Numbered from the stretch's first letter, positions 19,177 to 29,208 are shown. The stretch is 64,000 nt of DNA from Alloalcanivorax marinus (GCF_016906305.1 NZ_JADDOL010000008.1:1-64000), one strand, 5' to 3'. Numbers and translations: made by a program. The notes: generated by a model not told the origin, from the letters alone.

Positions 19177-20733
19177 TCACGCCGCCCCATGGCCCCCACC
19201 GCCCGGGGAGGCCAGCCACAGCCGGTCGCCGGCCACCGCCCGCCCGGCGTGCTTGGGCGGCAGGGTCTCGCCGTTGAGCCGATTTTCGCCGGCGGCACCG
19301 GGCCCGCCGCCGGCCAGGCCCCAGGGCCGGTGCCGACGGCGTTCGGTGAGCAGGGTGAACCGGGCCGGTGCCAGAAATTGCAGTTCCCGTTCGATGCCGT
19401 CGCCGCCCCGGTGCCGGCCGGCCCCGCCGCTGCCGCGCCGCAGCGCGTAGCGCAGCACCCGCAACGGATAGTGCTCTTCCAGGCTTTCAATGGGCGTGTT
19501 CAGGGTATTGGTCATGTGGCTGTGCACCGCCGACAGGCCGTCGCCGCCGGCATGGGCGCCCTGCCCGCCGGCCATGGTTTCGTAATAGTCCCAGGGCCGC
19601 TCGCCACCCTCGCCCATGGCCAGATTGTTCATGGTGCCCTGGCTGGCCGCCGGAATCGCCGCCGGCAGCGCGCCGGCCAGGGCCCCCAGCACCACGTCGA
19701 CGATGCGCGAACTGGTTTCCACGTTGCCGGCGGCCACCGCCCCGGGGCGCCGGGCATTGACCAGGCTGCCCTCCGGGGCCGCCAGGGTCACCGGCCGGAA
19801 CAGCCCGGCGCAGGAGGGCGCGTCGTCGGGCAGCAGACAACGGAAGCAGTACCAGGCGGCGGCCGCCGCCACCGACAGCGGACAATTGATGTTGCCGGCC
19901 ACCTGCGCGGCGGTGCCGGTGAAATCCAGATGGGCCCGGTCACCGGTTACGGTGAGCGTCACGGCGATGGGGATGTCCCGCTGGCCCTGACCGTCGTCGT
20001 CCATCACATCGGAGAACCGGTAAACGCCGTCGGCCAGATCGGCAAGCCGTTGGCGCATGCGCCGTTCGCCGTAATCGTTGAGCGCGGTCAGGGCGGTGTC
20101 CAGGGCGTCGGCGCCGCGCTCGGCGACCAGCTCCGCCAGCCGCCGGGCGCCGGCCTGGCAGGCGCTGGCCTGGGCGGCGAAGTCGGCGAAGCGCGGCACA
20201 TCTAGCGGCGCCGCGTCGGCCCCGGGATCCTCCGCCAGCCCGGCCAGACGCCGGCAAAGCGGCACCTGCCAGGCGCCGGCGCGCTTCAGCCATTGCGGCG
20301 CGATCACCAGGCCTTCCTCGTCCAGGGTTCTTGATACCGGCATGGAGCCCGGGCTGCTGGCGCCGATGTTGGCGTGGTGGGCGCGGGTCACGGTGAACGC
20401 CACCAGGCGTTCGCCCAGGAACACCGGCGCCACCACGGTCACGTCCGGCAGATGGGTGCCGCCCAGATAGGGGTCGTTGACCACCAGCAGGTCACCGGGC
20501 CGCCAGTCGCGGCCCTCCACCAGGTCGGCCATGGCATAGGCCATGGACCCCAGGTGCACGGGAATATGGGCCGCCTGGGCGCACAGGCCGCCGCCGGCGT
20601 CGAAAATGGCGCAGGAAAAATCCAGCCGGTCCTTGATGTTCGGCGACAGGGCGCTGGCGCGCAGCAGGGCGCCCATTTCGTCGCAGATTCCGGACAGGCG
20701 GTTGGCGAAGATGCTCAGTTGGATCGGGTTCAT
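19177..20733 (-). CDS. Hydantoinase B/oxoprolinase-family protein (HyuB-like)
   Basis: A 518-residue member of the hydantoinase B/acetone carboxylase alpha/oxoprolinase family. Recognisable features are the start [65 protein letters not shown], and a late [17 protein letters not shown]. These enzymes are ATP-dependent amidohydrolases of 5-membered cyclic amides and usually need the HyuA partner. No hyuA lies next to this gene, as argD is divergent and glutaredoxin lies downstream. ATG 20733 was chosen over GTG 20739. The substrate is unknown. Confidence 0.85.
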   Translation of the reverse strand: MNPIQLSIFANRLSGICDEMGALLRASALSPNIKDRLDFSCAIFDAGGGLCAQAAHIPVHLGSMAYAMADLVEGRDWRPGDLLVVNDPYLGGTHLPDVTVVAPVFLGERLVAFTVTRAHHANIGASSPGSMPVSRTLDEEGLVIAPQWLKRAGAWQVPLCRRLAGLAEDPGADAAPLDVPRFADFAAQASACQAGARRLAELVAERGADALDTALTALNDYGERRMRQRLADLADGVYRFSDVMDDDGQGQRDIPIAVTLTVTGDRAHLDFTGTAAQVAGNINCPLSVAAAAAWYCFRCLLPDDAPSCAGLFRPVTLAAPEGSLVNARRPGAVAAGNVETSSRIVDVVLGALAGALPAAIPAASQGTMNNLAMGEGGERPWDYYETMAGGQGAHAGGDGLSAVHSHMTNTLNTPIESLEEHYPLRVLRYALRRGSGGAGRHRGGDGIERELQFLAPARFTLLTERRRHRPWGLAGGGPGAAGENRLNGETLPPKHAGRAVAGDRLWLASPGGGGHGAA

Positions 20734-20750
20734 GGTCACTCTTGAGCCAA

Positions 20751-20779
20751 TTGCGTCATATGCCGTCCACCAGTATTAT
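20751..20779 (+). promoter_or_regulatory. Candidate argD promoter
   Basis: TTGCGT (20751-20756), 17-bp spacer, TATTAT (20774-20779). The spacing is optimal and the -10 matches five of six consensus bases. Initiation near 20786 would put the terminator-like hairpin at the very 5' end of the argDF mRNA. Confidence 0.55.
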
Positions 20780-20784
20780 CCACA
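20776..20784 (+). promoter_or_regulatory. Perfect DnaA box overlapping the argD -10
   Basis: TTATCCACA matches the strong DnaA box consensus in all nine positions and overlaps the predicted -10 element. Another perfect copy lies upstream of nrdA (29384-29392). Function at argD is untested. Confidence 0.45.
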
Positions 20785-20791
20785 GTCCACC

Positions 20792-20814
20792 CGGCAGCCA
20801 AGGCTGCCGTTTTT
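20792..20814 (+). terminator. Intrinsic terminator in the argDF leader (attenuator candidate)
   Basis: CGGCAGCC-AA-GGCTGCCG has a perfect 8-bp GC-rich stem and is directly followed by TTTTT. It ends 17 bp before the argD ATG and lies downstream of the predicted promoter. No gene ends nearby on the + strand (hyuB is divergent), so it cannot be the 3' end of another unit. It may down-tune or condition argDF expression. Confidence 0.65.
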
Positions 20815-20831
20815 CGTTTGGTGAGAAAGCA

Positions 20832-22016
20832 ATGAGCGAGCAGTTCCTGATCCCCACCTATGCCCGGCAGCCGGTCGCCTTCGAGCGCGGCGAAGGGGTA
20901 TGGCTTTACGACCAGGCCGGCAACCGCTACCTGGACGCCGTCGCCGGCGTCGCCGTGTGCAACCTGGGCCACGCCCATCCGGCGGTGACCCGGGCGCTGT
21001 CCGAGCAGGCCGCGCGGCTGGTGCACACCTCCAATCTGTACCGGATTCCGGCCCAGGAAGCCCTGGCCGAGCGGCTGTGCCGCCTGGCCGGCATGAATAA
21101 GGTGTTTTTCGGCAATTCCGGCGCCGAGGCCAACGAGGCCGCCATCAAGCTGGCGCGGCTGCACGCCCGCCGCCGTGGCATCGAACACCCGGTGGTGCTG
21201 GTGATGGAAAACAGCTTCCACGGCCGCACCCTGGCGACCCTGTCCGCCACCGGCAACCGCAAGGTCAAGGAAGGCTTCGCGCCCCTGGTGGAAGGCTTCC
21301 GTACTCTGCCCTACAACGATCTGGCGGCGGTGGACGCCGCCGCCGACGACGCCAATGTGGTGGCGGTGCTGGCCGAGCCGATCCAGGGCGAAGGCGGCGT
21401 GCGGGTGCCGGACGACGGCTTCCTGGCCGGCCTGCGCGAGCGCTGCGACCGCCACGGCTGGCTGCTGATGCTGGACGAGATCCAGACCGGCAACGGCCGC
21501 ACCGGCGGCTACTTCGCCTGCCTCGAACAGGGCGTGCGGCCGGACGTGCTGACCACCGCCAAGGGGTTGGGCAACGGCTTTCCCATCGGCGCCTGTCTGG
21601 TGGCCGGCGCCGCCACCGAACTGTTCGGTCCGGGCAGCCACGGCAGCACTTTCGGCGGCAGCCCGCTGGGCTGCGCCACCGCCCTGGCGGTGGTGGAAAC
21701 CCTGGAGCGCGAAGTAGTGCCCACGGTCACCGCCAAGGGCGAGCGCCTGCGCGCCGCCCTGCGCGATCGGCTGGCGGACCTGCCGATGGTCCGGGAAGTG
21801 CGCGGCCGCGGCCTGATCATCGGCATTCAGTTGGACCGCGACGCCGGCGAACTGGTGGGCCGCGCCCGTCAGGCCGGCCTGCTGATCAACGTCACCGCCG
21901 GCTCGGTGGTGCGCCTGCTGCCGCCGCTGGTGATCGACGACCAGGAACTGGACTTTCTCGCCGACACCCTGAGCCGGGTGCTGGTCGAATTCGCCCGTGA
22001 TTCGGAGCGCCCATGA
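20832..22016 (+). CDS. argD: Acetylornithine aminotransferase ArgD
   Basis: A class III PLP aminotransferase of 394 residues for arginine (and possibly lysine) synthesis. Motifs are [44 protein letters not shown], the [15 protein letters not shown] segment that binds the cofactor ring, and [14 protein letters not shown] with the Schiff-base lysine. ATG 20832 follows GTGAGAAAG and gives the standard start ([20 protein letters not shown]). argF overlaps its stop by 4 bp (ATGA). A promoter and terminator-like hairpin lie just upstream. Confidence 0.94.
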   Translation: MSEQFLIPTYARQPVAFERGEGVWLYDQAGNRYLDAVAGVAVCNLGHAHPAVTRALSEQAARLVHTSNLYRIPAQEALAERLCRLAGMNKVFFGNSGAEANEAAIKLARLHARRRGIEHPVVLVMENSFHGRTLATLSATGNRKVKEGFAPLVEGFRTLPYNDLAAVDAAADDANVVAVLAEPIQGEGGVRVPDDGFLAGLRERCDRHGWLLMLDEIQTGNGRTGGYFACLEQGVRPDVLTTAKGLGNGFPIGACLVAGAATELFGPGSHGSTFGGSPLGCATALAVVETLEREVVPTVTAKGERLRAALRDRLADLPMVREVRGRGLIIGIQLDRDAGELVGRARQAGLLINVTAGSVVRLLPPLVIDDQELDFLADTLSRVLVEFARDSERP

Positions 22017-22924
22017 GCACCCGTCACTTCCTCACCCTGATGGATCTGTCCCCCAAGGAACTGGGCTATCTGATTCAACGCGCGGTGGAGCTGAAAACCA
22101 TGCTGCACACCGGCCAGTTCCACGAGCCGTTGCGCGGCAAGACCCTGGGCATGATCTTCGAGAAGTCGTCCACCCGCACGCGGGTGTCCTTCGAGGTGGC
22201 CATGACCCAGTTCGGCGGCGCCAGCGTGTTCCTGTCGCCGCGGGACACCCAGCTGGGCCGCGGTGAACCGGTGGAGGATTCCGCCCGGGTATTGTCGCGC
22301 ATGGTCGACGCGGTGATGATCCGCACCTTCGATCACGACACCGTGGAGCAGTTCGCCGAGTACTCCCGGGTGCCGGTGATCAATGCCCTCACCGACGAGT
22401 TCCATCCCTGCCAGTTGCTGGCCGACATGCAGACCTACATGGAACACCGGGGCGCCATCCGGGGGCGCAAGGTGGTGTGGATCGGCGACGGCAACAATAT
22501 GTGCGCCAGCTACATCAACGCCGCCGAACAGTTCGACTTCTCCCTGACCGTGGCCTGCCCGGAAGGGTTCGATCCGCCGGCGGCGCTGATGGAGGAATTC
22601 GCCCACCGGGTGACCCTGGAGCGGGATCCGGTGAAAGCGGTGGCCGGGGCGCACCTGGTGTCCACCGATGTGTGGGCCTCCATGGGCCAGGAAGAAGAAC
22701 AGGCCGAACGGGCCCGCCAGTTCGCCGATTATCAGGTCAGCCCGGCGTTGATGGACCGGGCCGATCCGCAGGCCGTGTTCATGCACTGTCTGCCCGCCCA
22801 TCGCGGCGAGGAAATCAGCCACGACATGCTGGACGACCCCCGCTCGGTGGTCTGGGACCAGGCGGAAAACCGGCTGCACGCGCAGAAGGCACTGCTGGAG
22901 TTCCTGCTGGCCGGCCAGAGCTAG
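22013..22924 (+). CDS. argF: Ornithine carbamoyltransferase ArgF
   Basis: Forms citrulline from ornithine and carbamoyl phosphate. It has 303 residues, typical of the anabolic enzyme. The carbamoyl-phosphate site is [16 protein letters not shown] near residue 44. [12 protein letters not shown] and the ornithine-side [12 protein letters not shown] are present. The 4-bp overlap with argD indicates translational coupling. It converges with the diguanylate cyclase gene after only 3 bp. Confidence 0.96.
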   Translation: MSTRHFLTLMDLSPKELGYLIQRAVELKTMLHTGQFHEPLRGKTLGMIFEKSSTRTRVSFEVAMTQFGGASVFLSPRDTQLGRGEPVEDSARVLSRMVDAVMIRTFDHDTVEQFAEYSRVPVINALTDEFHPCQLLADMQTYMEHRGAIRGRKVVWIGDGNNMCASYINAAEQFDFSLTVACPEGFDPPAALMEEFAHRVTLERDPVKAVAGAHLVSTDVWASMGQEEEQAERARQFADYQVSPALMDRADPQAVFMHCLPAHRGEEISHDMLDDPRSVVWDQAENRLHAQKALLEFLLAGQS

Positions 22925-22927
22925 CCC

Positions 22928-24043
22928 CTACGTCTCCTCCCGACACACCCGATCCCGCCCCCGGCTCTTGGCCAGATAGAGGGCGTGGTCGGCCCGGGCG
23001 ATCAACTGATCGATGCTCTCCCCCGGCCGGTAACAGGCCACCCCGGCGGACAGGCTGACCTTGGGCGGCCCGTTCTGGGCGCGGAAGTCCCGCTGCCCCC
23101 AGCCCTGCCGCAGACGCTCCGCCGCCAGCTCCGCGCCTTCTAGGTTGCTCTGCGGCAGCACCATGATGAATTCCTCGCCGCCCAGCCGGGCCAGGTAATC
23201 GCCGCCGCGCAGGTCGGCCAGGGCGAAATCCGCGAAGTCCCGCAGCACCCGGTCCCCCCAGCCGTGCCCGAAGGCGTCGTTGATCGCCTTGAAATAATCC
23301 AGGTCCACGTAGCACACCGAAAACGGATAGATACCGCCGTCGGCCAGGCCCTTCTGGTGCTCCAGCACCTGCAGGATGTGGCGCCGGTTGAACAGGCCGG
23401 TGAGATCGTCGCGGATCGCCAGGTCACGGACCTGCTCCAGCGCGTCGGCCAGGGCCTGGTTCTTCACCGCCAGGCGCCGGCGCAATCCGTTCACGCCGCT
23501 GCCGGTAACCGCGAAGCTCACGCTCACCAGGGTGAACACCAGCCATTGCAAGGCCTCCAGGGTGGGGCTCAGACGCAGGCCGTGGTAGCGCCAGGCCAGC
23601 GCCAGCATCAGCAGATAGCCGACGCTGGCCAGCAGCGCCAGGGCCAGCAGGCCGCCGGCGCCGAGCCGGAACGACACCAGCAGCAGCAGCGGAAAGAACA
23701 GCATCAGGGCACTGATGCGCGCCTCGTCCAGGCCGAAGCCGGTGATCAGAAAGGCGACCAGCAGAATCAGCGCCGCCGGCATCGACAGGCTCGGCTCCCG
23801 CCACTCGGCGGTGAGGCCCAGCTCGATCAATCCCAGGTAGACCAGGCCCGGCACCAGCAGCCCGATCACCACCGTCACCAGCGGCACCGGCGCCAGTTGC
23901 AGCACCCCCAGCCACCACAGCAGCAGGGTCAGCAGCACGTGCAGCGCCGCCACCGACAGCACCGCCCGCCCGTGACGGCGCAGCAGGCGCCGCTCACTGA
24001 CCGTCAGCCGCCGCACCCGGCGCCAGTCGTCCGGCGTCTTCAT
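22928..24043 (-). CDS. Membrane GGDEF diguanylate cyclase (with I-site)
   Basis: A 371-residue protein with about six hydrophobic helices in residues 30-190, then a GGDEF domain. The active loop is GGEEF (LARLGGEEFIMVLP). Five residues before it is RGGD, matching the RxxD product-inhibition site. AIRDDLTGLFNRRH marks the domain start. It should make cyclic di-GMP at the inner membrane. It overlaps the upstream paralogue by 4 bp (ATGA), so the two are one operon. Confidence 0.93.
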   Translation of the reverse strand: MKTPDDWRRVRRLTVSERRLLRRHGRAVLSVAALHVLLTLLLWWLGVLQLAPVPLVTVVIGLLVPGLVYLGLIELGLTAEWREPSLSMPAALILLVAFLITGFGLDEARISALMLFFPLLLLVSFRLGAGGLLALALLASVGYLLMLALAWRYHGLRLSPTLEALQWLVFTLVSVSFAVTGSGVNGLRRRLAVKNQALADALEQVRDLAIRDDLTGLFNRRHILQVLEHQKGLADGGIYPFSVCYVDLDYFKAINDAFGHGWGDRVLRDFADFALADLRGGDYLARLGGEEFIMVLPQSNLEGAELAAERLRQGWGQRDFRAQNGPPKVSLSAGVACYRPGESIDQLIARADHALYLAKSRGRDRVCREET

Positions 24044-25137
24044 GGCGGGCCCGCCGTCATCACCCGGTCACGGCCACCGGCCTTGGCGCGATAGAGCAGA
24101 TGATCGGCGCGCGCCATCACCTGGTCCGGCGTCTCGTTCTGGCCGACCACGGTGAGCCCCACGGAGGCGGTCACTTCCAGGGCCGGCGCCGCCATGAACC
24201 GCTGGGCGCGCAACGCATCGAGCAGGCCGGTGACGCTGTCCCGGGCCTGGGCCAGGTCGATCACCGGCATCACCAGCAGAAATTCCTCGCCGCCCAGCCG
24301 CGCCACGATGTCCTTTTCGCCCAGGTACCGGTGGGTGAGCTCGGCGAAGCGCACCAGCACCCGGTCGCCGAACTGGTGGCCATGGCGGTCGTTGATGCGT
24401 TTGAAATGGTCCAGGTCGACGAACGCCACCGCCAGCAGAAAGCCGCCCCGGCGCGACTGCCGGCACGCCTTGTCGAGCAGTTCCATGGCGTGACGGCGGG
24501 CGTACAGGCCGGTGAGTTCATCGCGAATCGCCAGGTCCTGGATGCGCTCCAGCAGGTCGGAGAGCTGCCGGTTACGCTCGCGCAAACGCAGACGGATGCT
24601 GGAAATCTCGCTGGCCAGCAGCACCATGGCCAGGGTGATCAGGGCAAACAGCAGCCACTGGCTCCACTCCGCCACCGGCCGTGGCAGCGCGCCGTTCAGT
24701 TGCAGATGGAGCAGCACCAGCGCGTAGCCGGCCACGGCGCTGGCCGCCGCCCGCGCCACCCGCCGGCGCCGTACCCGGAACACGCCCTGATGAAGAATCG
24801 CGAAGAAGAAGGTCATCACCGCCAGCCGCAGTTCCTCGACGAAGGCCACGGACAGCAGCAGCGCCGCCGTGGACCAGACCATCAGCGGCTCGGTCATGGA
24901 AGGGTCTTCCAGGCGCCGGTTGAAGCGCAGCCCGGCGAACCCCAGCAGCGCCAGGTGGCCTCCCCAGATCAGCAGGAACAGCGCGGCGAAGGCGGCGTCA
25001 CCGCCCCGGAAGAAACCCCATTGCAGAATCAGCCAGCAGACCAGCGTATGGGCACCGCCGCCCACCAGCAGAGCGAAGGCAAGGCGCTGCAAATAAAGAT
25101 CCTGGCGTTCGCCGGACACGGCGTGCCAACCACGCAT
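24040..25137 (-). CDS. Membrane GGDEF diguanylate cyclase (no I-site)
   Basis: A 365-residue paralogue of the next gene, with the same plan: several membrane helices then AIRDELTGLYARRHAMELL and GGEEF (VARLGGEEFLLVMP). At the I-site position it has GEKD, so the RxxD inhibition motif is lost. The ATG at 25137 is chosen because a strong ribosome site (GGGGGAAGGA) sits right before it; GTG 25185 and ATG 25158 lack one. The pair probably arose by duplication and may differ in product feedback. Confidence 0.92.
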   Translation of the reverse strand: MRGWHAVSGERQDLYLQRLAFALLVGGGAHTLVCWLILQWGFFRGGDAAFAALFLLIWGGHLALLGFAGLRFNRRLEDPSMTEPLMVWSTAALLLSVAFVEELRLAVMTFFFAILHQGVFRVRRRRVARAAASAVAGYALVLLHLQLNGALPRPVAEWSQWLLFALITLAMVLLASEISSIRLRLRERNRQLSDLLERIQDLAIRDELTGLYARRHAMELLDKACRQSRRGGFLLAVAFVDLDHFKRINDRHGHQFGDRVLVRFAELTHRYLGEKDIVARLGGEEFLLVMPVIDLAQARDSVTGLLDALRAQRFMAAPALEVTASVGLTVVGQNETPDQVMARADHLLYRAKAGGRDRVMTAGPP

Positions 25138-25264
25138 ACGATCCTTCCCCCAGGCCATCGACACGGACGCGAACGGTGCTGCCACGGAGTGCCCCCGGGC
25201 CGCGCGGGGCGGGGACTTGGATTATGGGTCAGCAGAACACCGGTTACCCGAAGGAATGATAGTT

Positions 25265-25291
25265 AAAAATGTGAGGCGATTCACATTTTTT
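25265..25291. terminator. Intrinsic terminator after glpK
   Basis: AAAAATGTGA-GGCGAT-TCACATTTTTT is a 10-bp perfect stem ending in T/A runs on both strands, 11-37 bp past the glpK stop. It is suited to ending the rstA-rstB-glpK transcript. Confidence 0.8.
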
Positions 25292-25301
25292 GGTCGACTT
25301 T

Positions 25302-26792
25302 TCAGGACCGGTTATCCGAACAAACGCGCTTCACGGCGTCGCGCCAGCCCCGGTAACGGCGTTCACGCTCGTCCTCGTCCAGGGCCGGTTGAAAGGCCCG
25401 GTCCCGCTGCCAGTGGCTGGCCACCGCGTCCAGGTCCTCGAACAGGCCCACGCCCAGCCCGGCCAGATAGGCGGCGCCCAGGGCGGTGGTCTCGGTGACC
25501 CGGGGCCGGTCCACGCGCACCCCGAGTACGTCGGCCAGGGTCTGGCCGAGCCAGTTGTTGACCACCATGCCGCCGTCCACGCGCAGTGCCGTGGGCCGCT
25601 GACCGCAATCGGCGGCCATCGCCTCGAGCAGATCCCGGGACTGATAGCAGACCGCTTCCAGGCCGGCGGTGACCACCTCGGCGATGCCGGTGTCGCGGGT
25701 CAGGCCGAGCAGCGCGCCACGGGCATGGGGGTCCCACCAGGGCGCGCCCAGGCCGGTGAACGCCGGCACCAGATAGACGCCGCCGGCGGAGCCCACCCGC
25801 CGCGCCAGCGCTTCGGTCTCGCTGGCATGGGAAATCAGATTGAGGCCATCGCGCAGCCATTGGATGGCGGCGCCGGCGACGAAGATCGAGCCCTCCAGCG
25901 CGTAGGTGGTGCGGCCGTTGAGCCGGTAACCGACGGTGGTCAGCAGGCGGTTTTGCGACGTCACCGCCTCGCCGGTGTTCATCACCATGAAGCAGCCGGT
26001 GCCGTAGGTGCTCTTGACCATGCCGGGTTCGAAACAGGCCTGCCCCACCAGCGCCGCCTGCTGGTCGCCGGCGATGCCGGCCACCGGCACCGGCGCGCCC
26101 AGCAGGGCGCTGTCGGTGCGCCCGAAGTCGCCGGCGCTGTCACGCACCTCCGGCAGCAGGGAGGCGGGAATGTCGAACATCGCCAGCAGGTCCTCGTCCC
26201 ATTGCTGGGTGTGGATGTTGAACAGCAAGGTGCGCGAGGCATTGGTGGCGTCGGTGGCGTGCACGCGCCCGTGGGTCAGTTTCCAGAGCAGCCAGCAATC
26301 GATGGTGCCGAACGCCAGCTCGCCGTCGCGGGCCCGCTGGCGGGCGCCGTCCACGTGGTCCAGCAGCCAGGCCAGCTTGGTGGCGGAGAAATAGGGGTCG
26401 AGCAGCAGACCGGTGCGCTCGCGCACCAGGGCTTCGTGGCCGTCGTCCTTGAGCCGCTGGCAGGTATCGGCGGTGCGCCGGTCCTGCCAGACAATGGCGC
26501 GGGCCAGGGGCTCGCCGGTGCGCCGGTCCCACAGCACCGTGGTTTCGCGCTGGTTGGTGATGCCGATGGCGGCCAGGTCGGCGGCTTCCACGCCGGCGTT
26601 GCGCAGCGCCAGACGACACAGGGTCAGGGCGTCGTTCCAGATTTCCTGGGCGTCGTGCTCCACCCAGCCGTCGCGGGGAAAGTGCTGCCGGAATTCCTTC
26701 TGCGCCTGCCCCAGGGTTTCACCGTCGTGATCGAACACGATGGCCCGGGAGCTGGTGGTGCCCTGGTCGATGGCGAGAATAAAGGACGACAT
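25302..26792 (-). CDS. glpK: Glycerol kinase GlpK
   Basis: A FGGY-family kinase of 496 residues that makes sn-glycerol 3-phosphate. Signatures are [20 protein letters not shown] at the N-terminus, [32 protein letters not shown] and [17 protein letters not shown]. It begins 39 bp after the sensor kinase gene with no visible terminator, so it may share that transcript. glpF and glpD are not nearby. Confidence 0.96.
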   Translation of the reverse strand: MSSFILAIDQGTTSSRAIVFDHDGETLGQAQKEFRQHFPRDGWVEHDAQEIWNDALTLCRLALRNAGVEAADLAAIGITNQRETTVLWDRRTGEPLARAIVWQDRRTADTCQRLKDDGHEALVRERTGLLLDPYFSATKLAWLLDHVDGARQRARDGELAFGTIDCWLLWKLTHGRVHATDATNASRTLLFNIHTQQWDEDLLAMFDIPASLLPEVRDSAGDFGRTDSALLGAPVPVAGIAGDQQAALVGQACFEPGMVKSTYGTGCFMVMNTGEAVTSQNRLLTTVGYRLNGRTTYALEGSIFVAGAAIQWLRDGLNLISHASETEALARRVGSAGGVYLVPAFTGLGAPWWDPHARGALLGLTRDTGIAEVVTAGLEAVCYQSRDLLEAMAADCGQRPTALRVDGGMVVNNWLGQTLADVLGVRVDRPRVTETTALGAAYLAGLGVGLFEDLDAVASHWQRDRAFQPALDEDERERRYRGWRDAVKRVCSDNRS

Positions 26793-26831
26793 CGTGCCTC
26801 CGCTGCAAATCCAGGGGGAACCCGGCAGACG

Positions 26832-28463
26832 CTACTCCGGCGTCACCTGGCCGCGCCCCAGTACGTGTTGTTGTCGTTGATGCCGGGGCAGGATGACACG
26901 AAAGCGCGCGCCGCCCCAGTCGCTTTCGGACACCCGGATGTCGCCGCCGTGCCACTCGATGATGCGCTTGACGATGGACAGGCCCAGCCCGTAACCGCCG
27001 CTGGCCCGGTGGCGGCTTTTGTCGAGCCGCGCGAACGGCTTGAACACGCGCTCGCGCTGATGTTCGGGAATGCCCTTGCCGTCGTCGTCCACATCCAGCA
27101 CCCGGTAGTCGCCCTCCTCGCGCAGGGTCATGCGCACCCGCGAGGCGGCGTAGCGCAGCGCGTTGGTGACCAGATTCTGCAGAATGCGGTGCAGATAGCG
27201 CGGATCGCCGTCCACGGTCAGGTCCGGGTCGCCGGTCACCTCGATGGCGATGTCGCCACGGATGCCGTCCAGTTCGCCGGCCAGCTGCTCGCAGATCTCA
27301 CGCAGATAAACCGGCTGGAACTCGATGTTCGGGGTGCCCTCCTCCAGCCGCGCGTAGGTAAGGATTTCGTCGATCAGCTGGTCGAGCTGCTCGATGTCCC
27401 GGTCCAGGGCGTTGAGTTTGTCCCGGCGCTCCTCGGCGGATTCGCAGTCGGCCAGCATCTCCAGGCCGAAGCGCAGCCGCGCCACCGGGGTGCGCAGCTC
27501 GTGGGACACCGCCCGGGTCATTTCCCGCTGGGCCTCGATCAGACGCCGGATGTGCGCGGTCATGCCGTTGAAGGTGGAGGCCACCTGGCCGATTGGATCG
27601 TTGCCGCGCACGTCCGCGTAGGCGGCCAGATCGCCGCCGCCCAGACGCTTCACGGCGCGCCCCAGACGCCGCAGGCGGGTCTGCAGCGGGCGCACCTGAA
27701 GGTAGGTGGACACCGCCACCAGCAACAGCGCCAGCACGCCGGCGATGGCCAGCAGCTGCCAGGGGAAAGGATCGAACAGGTACATGGGGCCGAGCACCAG
27801 CACCCGGGGCACCGCGTCGGCGCCGCCGTCCACCGGCATCAGCACCCGCACGCTGGCGTCGCGGCTGGTGCTGTCGGAGAGGCTGAACACCGCCTCGCCG
27901 CGCAGCAGCCGCTGACGCTGCTCGCCGTCCAGTTGCAATTCCGAGGCCGATTGAAGCCGCAGGGGGTAGCCAAAATGCTCGCGCAGCCCGGCGAGCGCCG
28001 CGTCGCCGCCGCCCCGCTCGCTCAGATAATCCAGCACCAGCCGGGCGGTGGCCCGGGCCTGTTGCTCGGACAGGCGGTTGAGGCGCGCGCGCAGATAGAG
28101 GGGCGCGTCCGGCAGGGCGTAGAGCACGTCCACGGTGGCGGCGTCACCGTTGCCGCGCAAGACCACGCGGCCTTCGTCCAGATGCAGCGCCTCACGATAG
28201 GAGAGCTGCAGGCCGGCGCGGTCGTCCACCGCCACCGGCGCGCCGAACAGCCGGCTCAGGTGCAGCGACCAGGCCTGACGGCCGGCGGTGTCCTGCCCCC
28301 GGTAGCCCTCGGCCATCAGGTAGAAGGTGCCCTTGGCCATGCGCTCCCGGTACAACAGTGCGCGGTAGTCGTTGACCAGCTCCACGCCGGCATAGGTGAG
28401 CGCGCCGATGATCAGCAGCGCCACCAGGATACCGCCGTAGATACGGACGAAGATGCTGCTCAA
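26832..28463 (-). CDS. rstB: Sensor histidine kinase, RstB-like
   Basis: A 543-residue inner-membrane sensor. The order is a membrane helix at about 7-29 (GGILVALLIIGALTYAGVEL), a long periplasmic region to about 235, a second helix (WQLLAIAGVLALLLVAVSTY), a HAMP domain, the phosphoacceptor box SHELRTPVARLRFGLEML, and ATPase boxes (NALRYA, DDDGKGIP, GGYGLGLSIVKRI). The H-box and surroundings resemble E. coli RstB, and the partner regulator resembles RstA. The start is TTG at 28463 with GGAG upstream; the next ATG would remove the first helix. Ligand unknown. Confidence 0.85.
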   Translation of the reverse strand: MSSIFVRIYGGILVALLIIGALTYAGVELVNDYRALLYRERMAKGTFYLMAEGYRGQDTAGRQAWSLHLSRLFGAPVAVDDRAGLQLSYREALHLDEGRVVLRGNGDAATVDVLYALPDAPLYLRARLNRLSEQQARATARLVLDYLSERGGGDAALAGLREHFGYPLRLQSASELQLDGEQRQRLLRGEAVFSLSDSTSRDASVRVLMPVDGGADAVPRVLVLGPMYLFDPFPWQLLAIAGVLALLLVAVSTYLQVRPLQTRLRRLGRAVKRLGGGDLAAYADVRGNDPIGQVASTFNGMTAHIRRLIEAQREMTRAVSHELRTPVARLRFGLEMLADCESAEERRDKLNALDRDIEQLDQLIDEILTYARLEEGTPNIEFQPVYLREICEQLAGELDGIRGDIAIEVTGDPDLTVDGDPRYLHRILQNLVTNALRYAASRVRMTLREEGDYRVLDVDDDGKGIPEHQRERVFKPFARLDKSRHRASGGYGLGLSIVKRIIEWHGGDIRVSESDWGGARFRVILPRHQRQQHVLGRGQVTPE

Positions 28464-28485
28464 AGGGGGTACTCCGCCCCGGCGC

Positions 28486-29208
28486 TCAGCCGGTGCTCAT
28501 TTCCCGGACGAACAGATAGCCCTTGGAGCGCACGGTCTTGATGCGCTTGGGATTCTCCGGGTCGTCGCCCACCTTGGGGCGGATCCGCGAGATGCGCACG
28601 TCGATGGAGCGGTCCTGGCCGTCGTACTGGATGCCGCGCAGCTTCTCGAAGATGGTTTCCCGGGACAGCACCGTGCCGGCGTTGGAGGCCAGCAGCCAGA
28701 GCAGGTCGTACTCGGCGCTGGTCAGATCCACGGACTCACCGCGCAGGGTCACTTCCCGGGCAGAGTTGTCGATCACCAGGGCACCGAACTCCAGGCGCGA
28801 CGGGGAGCTGTCCCGCTCGTTGTCGGTTTCCACCCGCCGCAGCAAGGCGCGGATGCGGGCCAGCAGCACCCGCGGCTTGACCGGCTTGGCCACGTAATCA
28901 TCGGCGCCCATCTCCAGGCCCAGCACCTGGTCCATGTCGTCGGTGCGCGCGGTGAGCATCAGGATCGGGTTCTTGAAGGCGCCGCGCACTTCGCGGCACA
29001 CCGTGAGCCCGTCGGCGCCGGGCAGCATCAGGTCGAGCACCACCAGATCCGGCTGCTCGGAGCGGATACGACGGATCGCTTCCTCGCCGTCGCTCACCAC
29101 GGTGACGTCGAGGCCGTTGGACTGAAGATATTCACAGGTAAGATCGGCGAGACGCTCGTCGTCTTCCACGATCATGATGGTCGGCGGGTTATCCTGCACG
29201 GTGGTCAT
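28486..29208 (-). CDS. rstA: OmpR-family response regulator, RstA-like
   Basis: A 240-residue two-domain regulator. The receiver domain has VEDDERL, the phosphorylation aspartate in LVVLDLMLPGADGLTVCREV, and the conserved lysine in DDYVAKPVKP. The C-terminal winged helix includes EYDLLWLLASNAGTVLSRE and GIQYDGQDRSIDVRISRIR, followed by RIKTVRSKGYLF. This C-terminus is strongly RstA-like. The gene is 22 bp upstream of the sensor gene. Targets are unknown. Confidence 0.88.
   Translation of the reverse strand: MTTVQDNPPTIMIVEDDERLADLTCEYLQSNGLDVTVVSDGEEAIRRIRSEQPDLVVLDLMLPGADGLTVCREVRGAFKNPILMLTARTDDMDQVLGLEMGADDYVAKPVKPRVLLARIRALLRRVETDNERDSSPSRLEFGALVIDNSAREVTLRGESVDLTSAEYDLLWLLASNAGTVLSRETIFEKLRGIQYDGQDRSIDVRISRIRPKVGDDPENPKRIKTVRSKGYLFVREMSTG

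Noticed and set aside
25290-28541. 1083-codon + strand ORF spanning glpK and the sensor kinase gene
   Set aside because: It crosses two clearly identified genes on the other strand and has no domain; the length results from stop-codon scarcity in GC-rich antisense.
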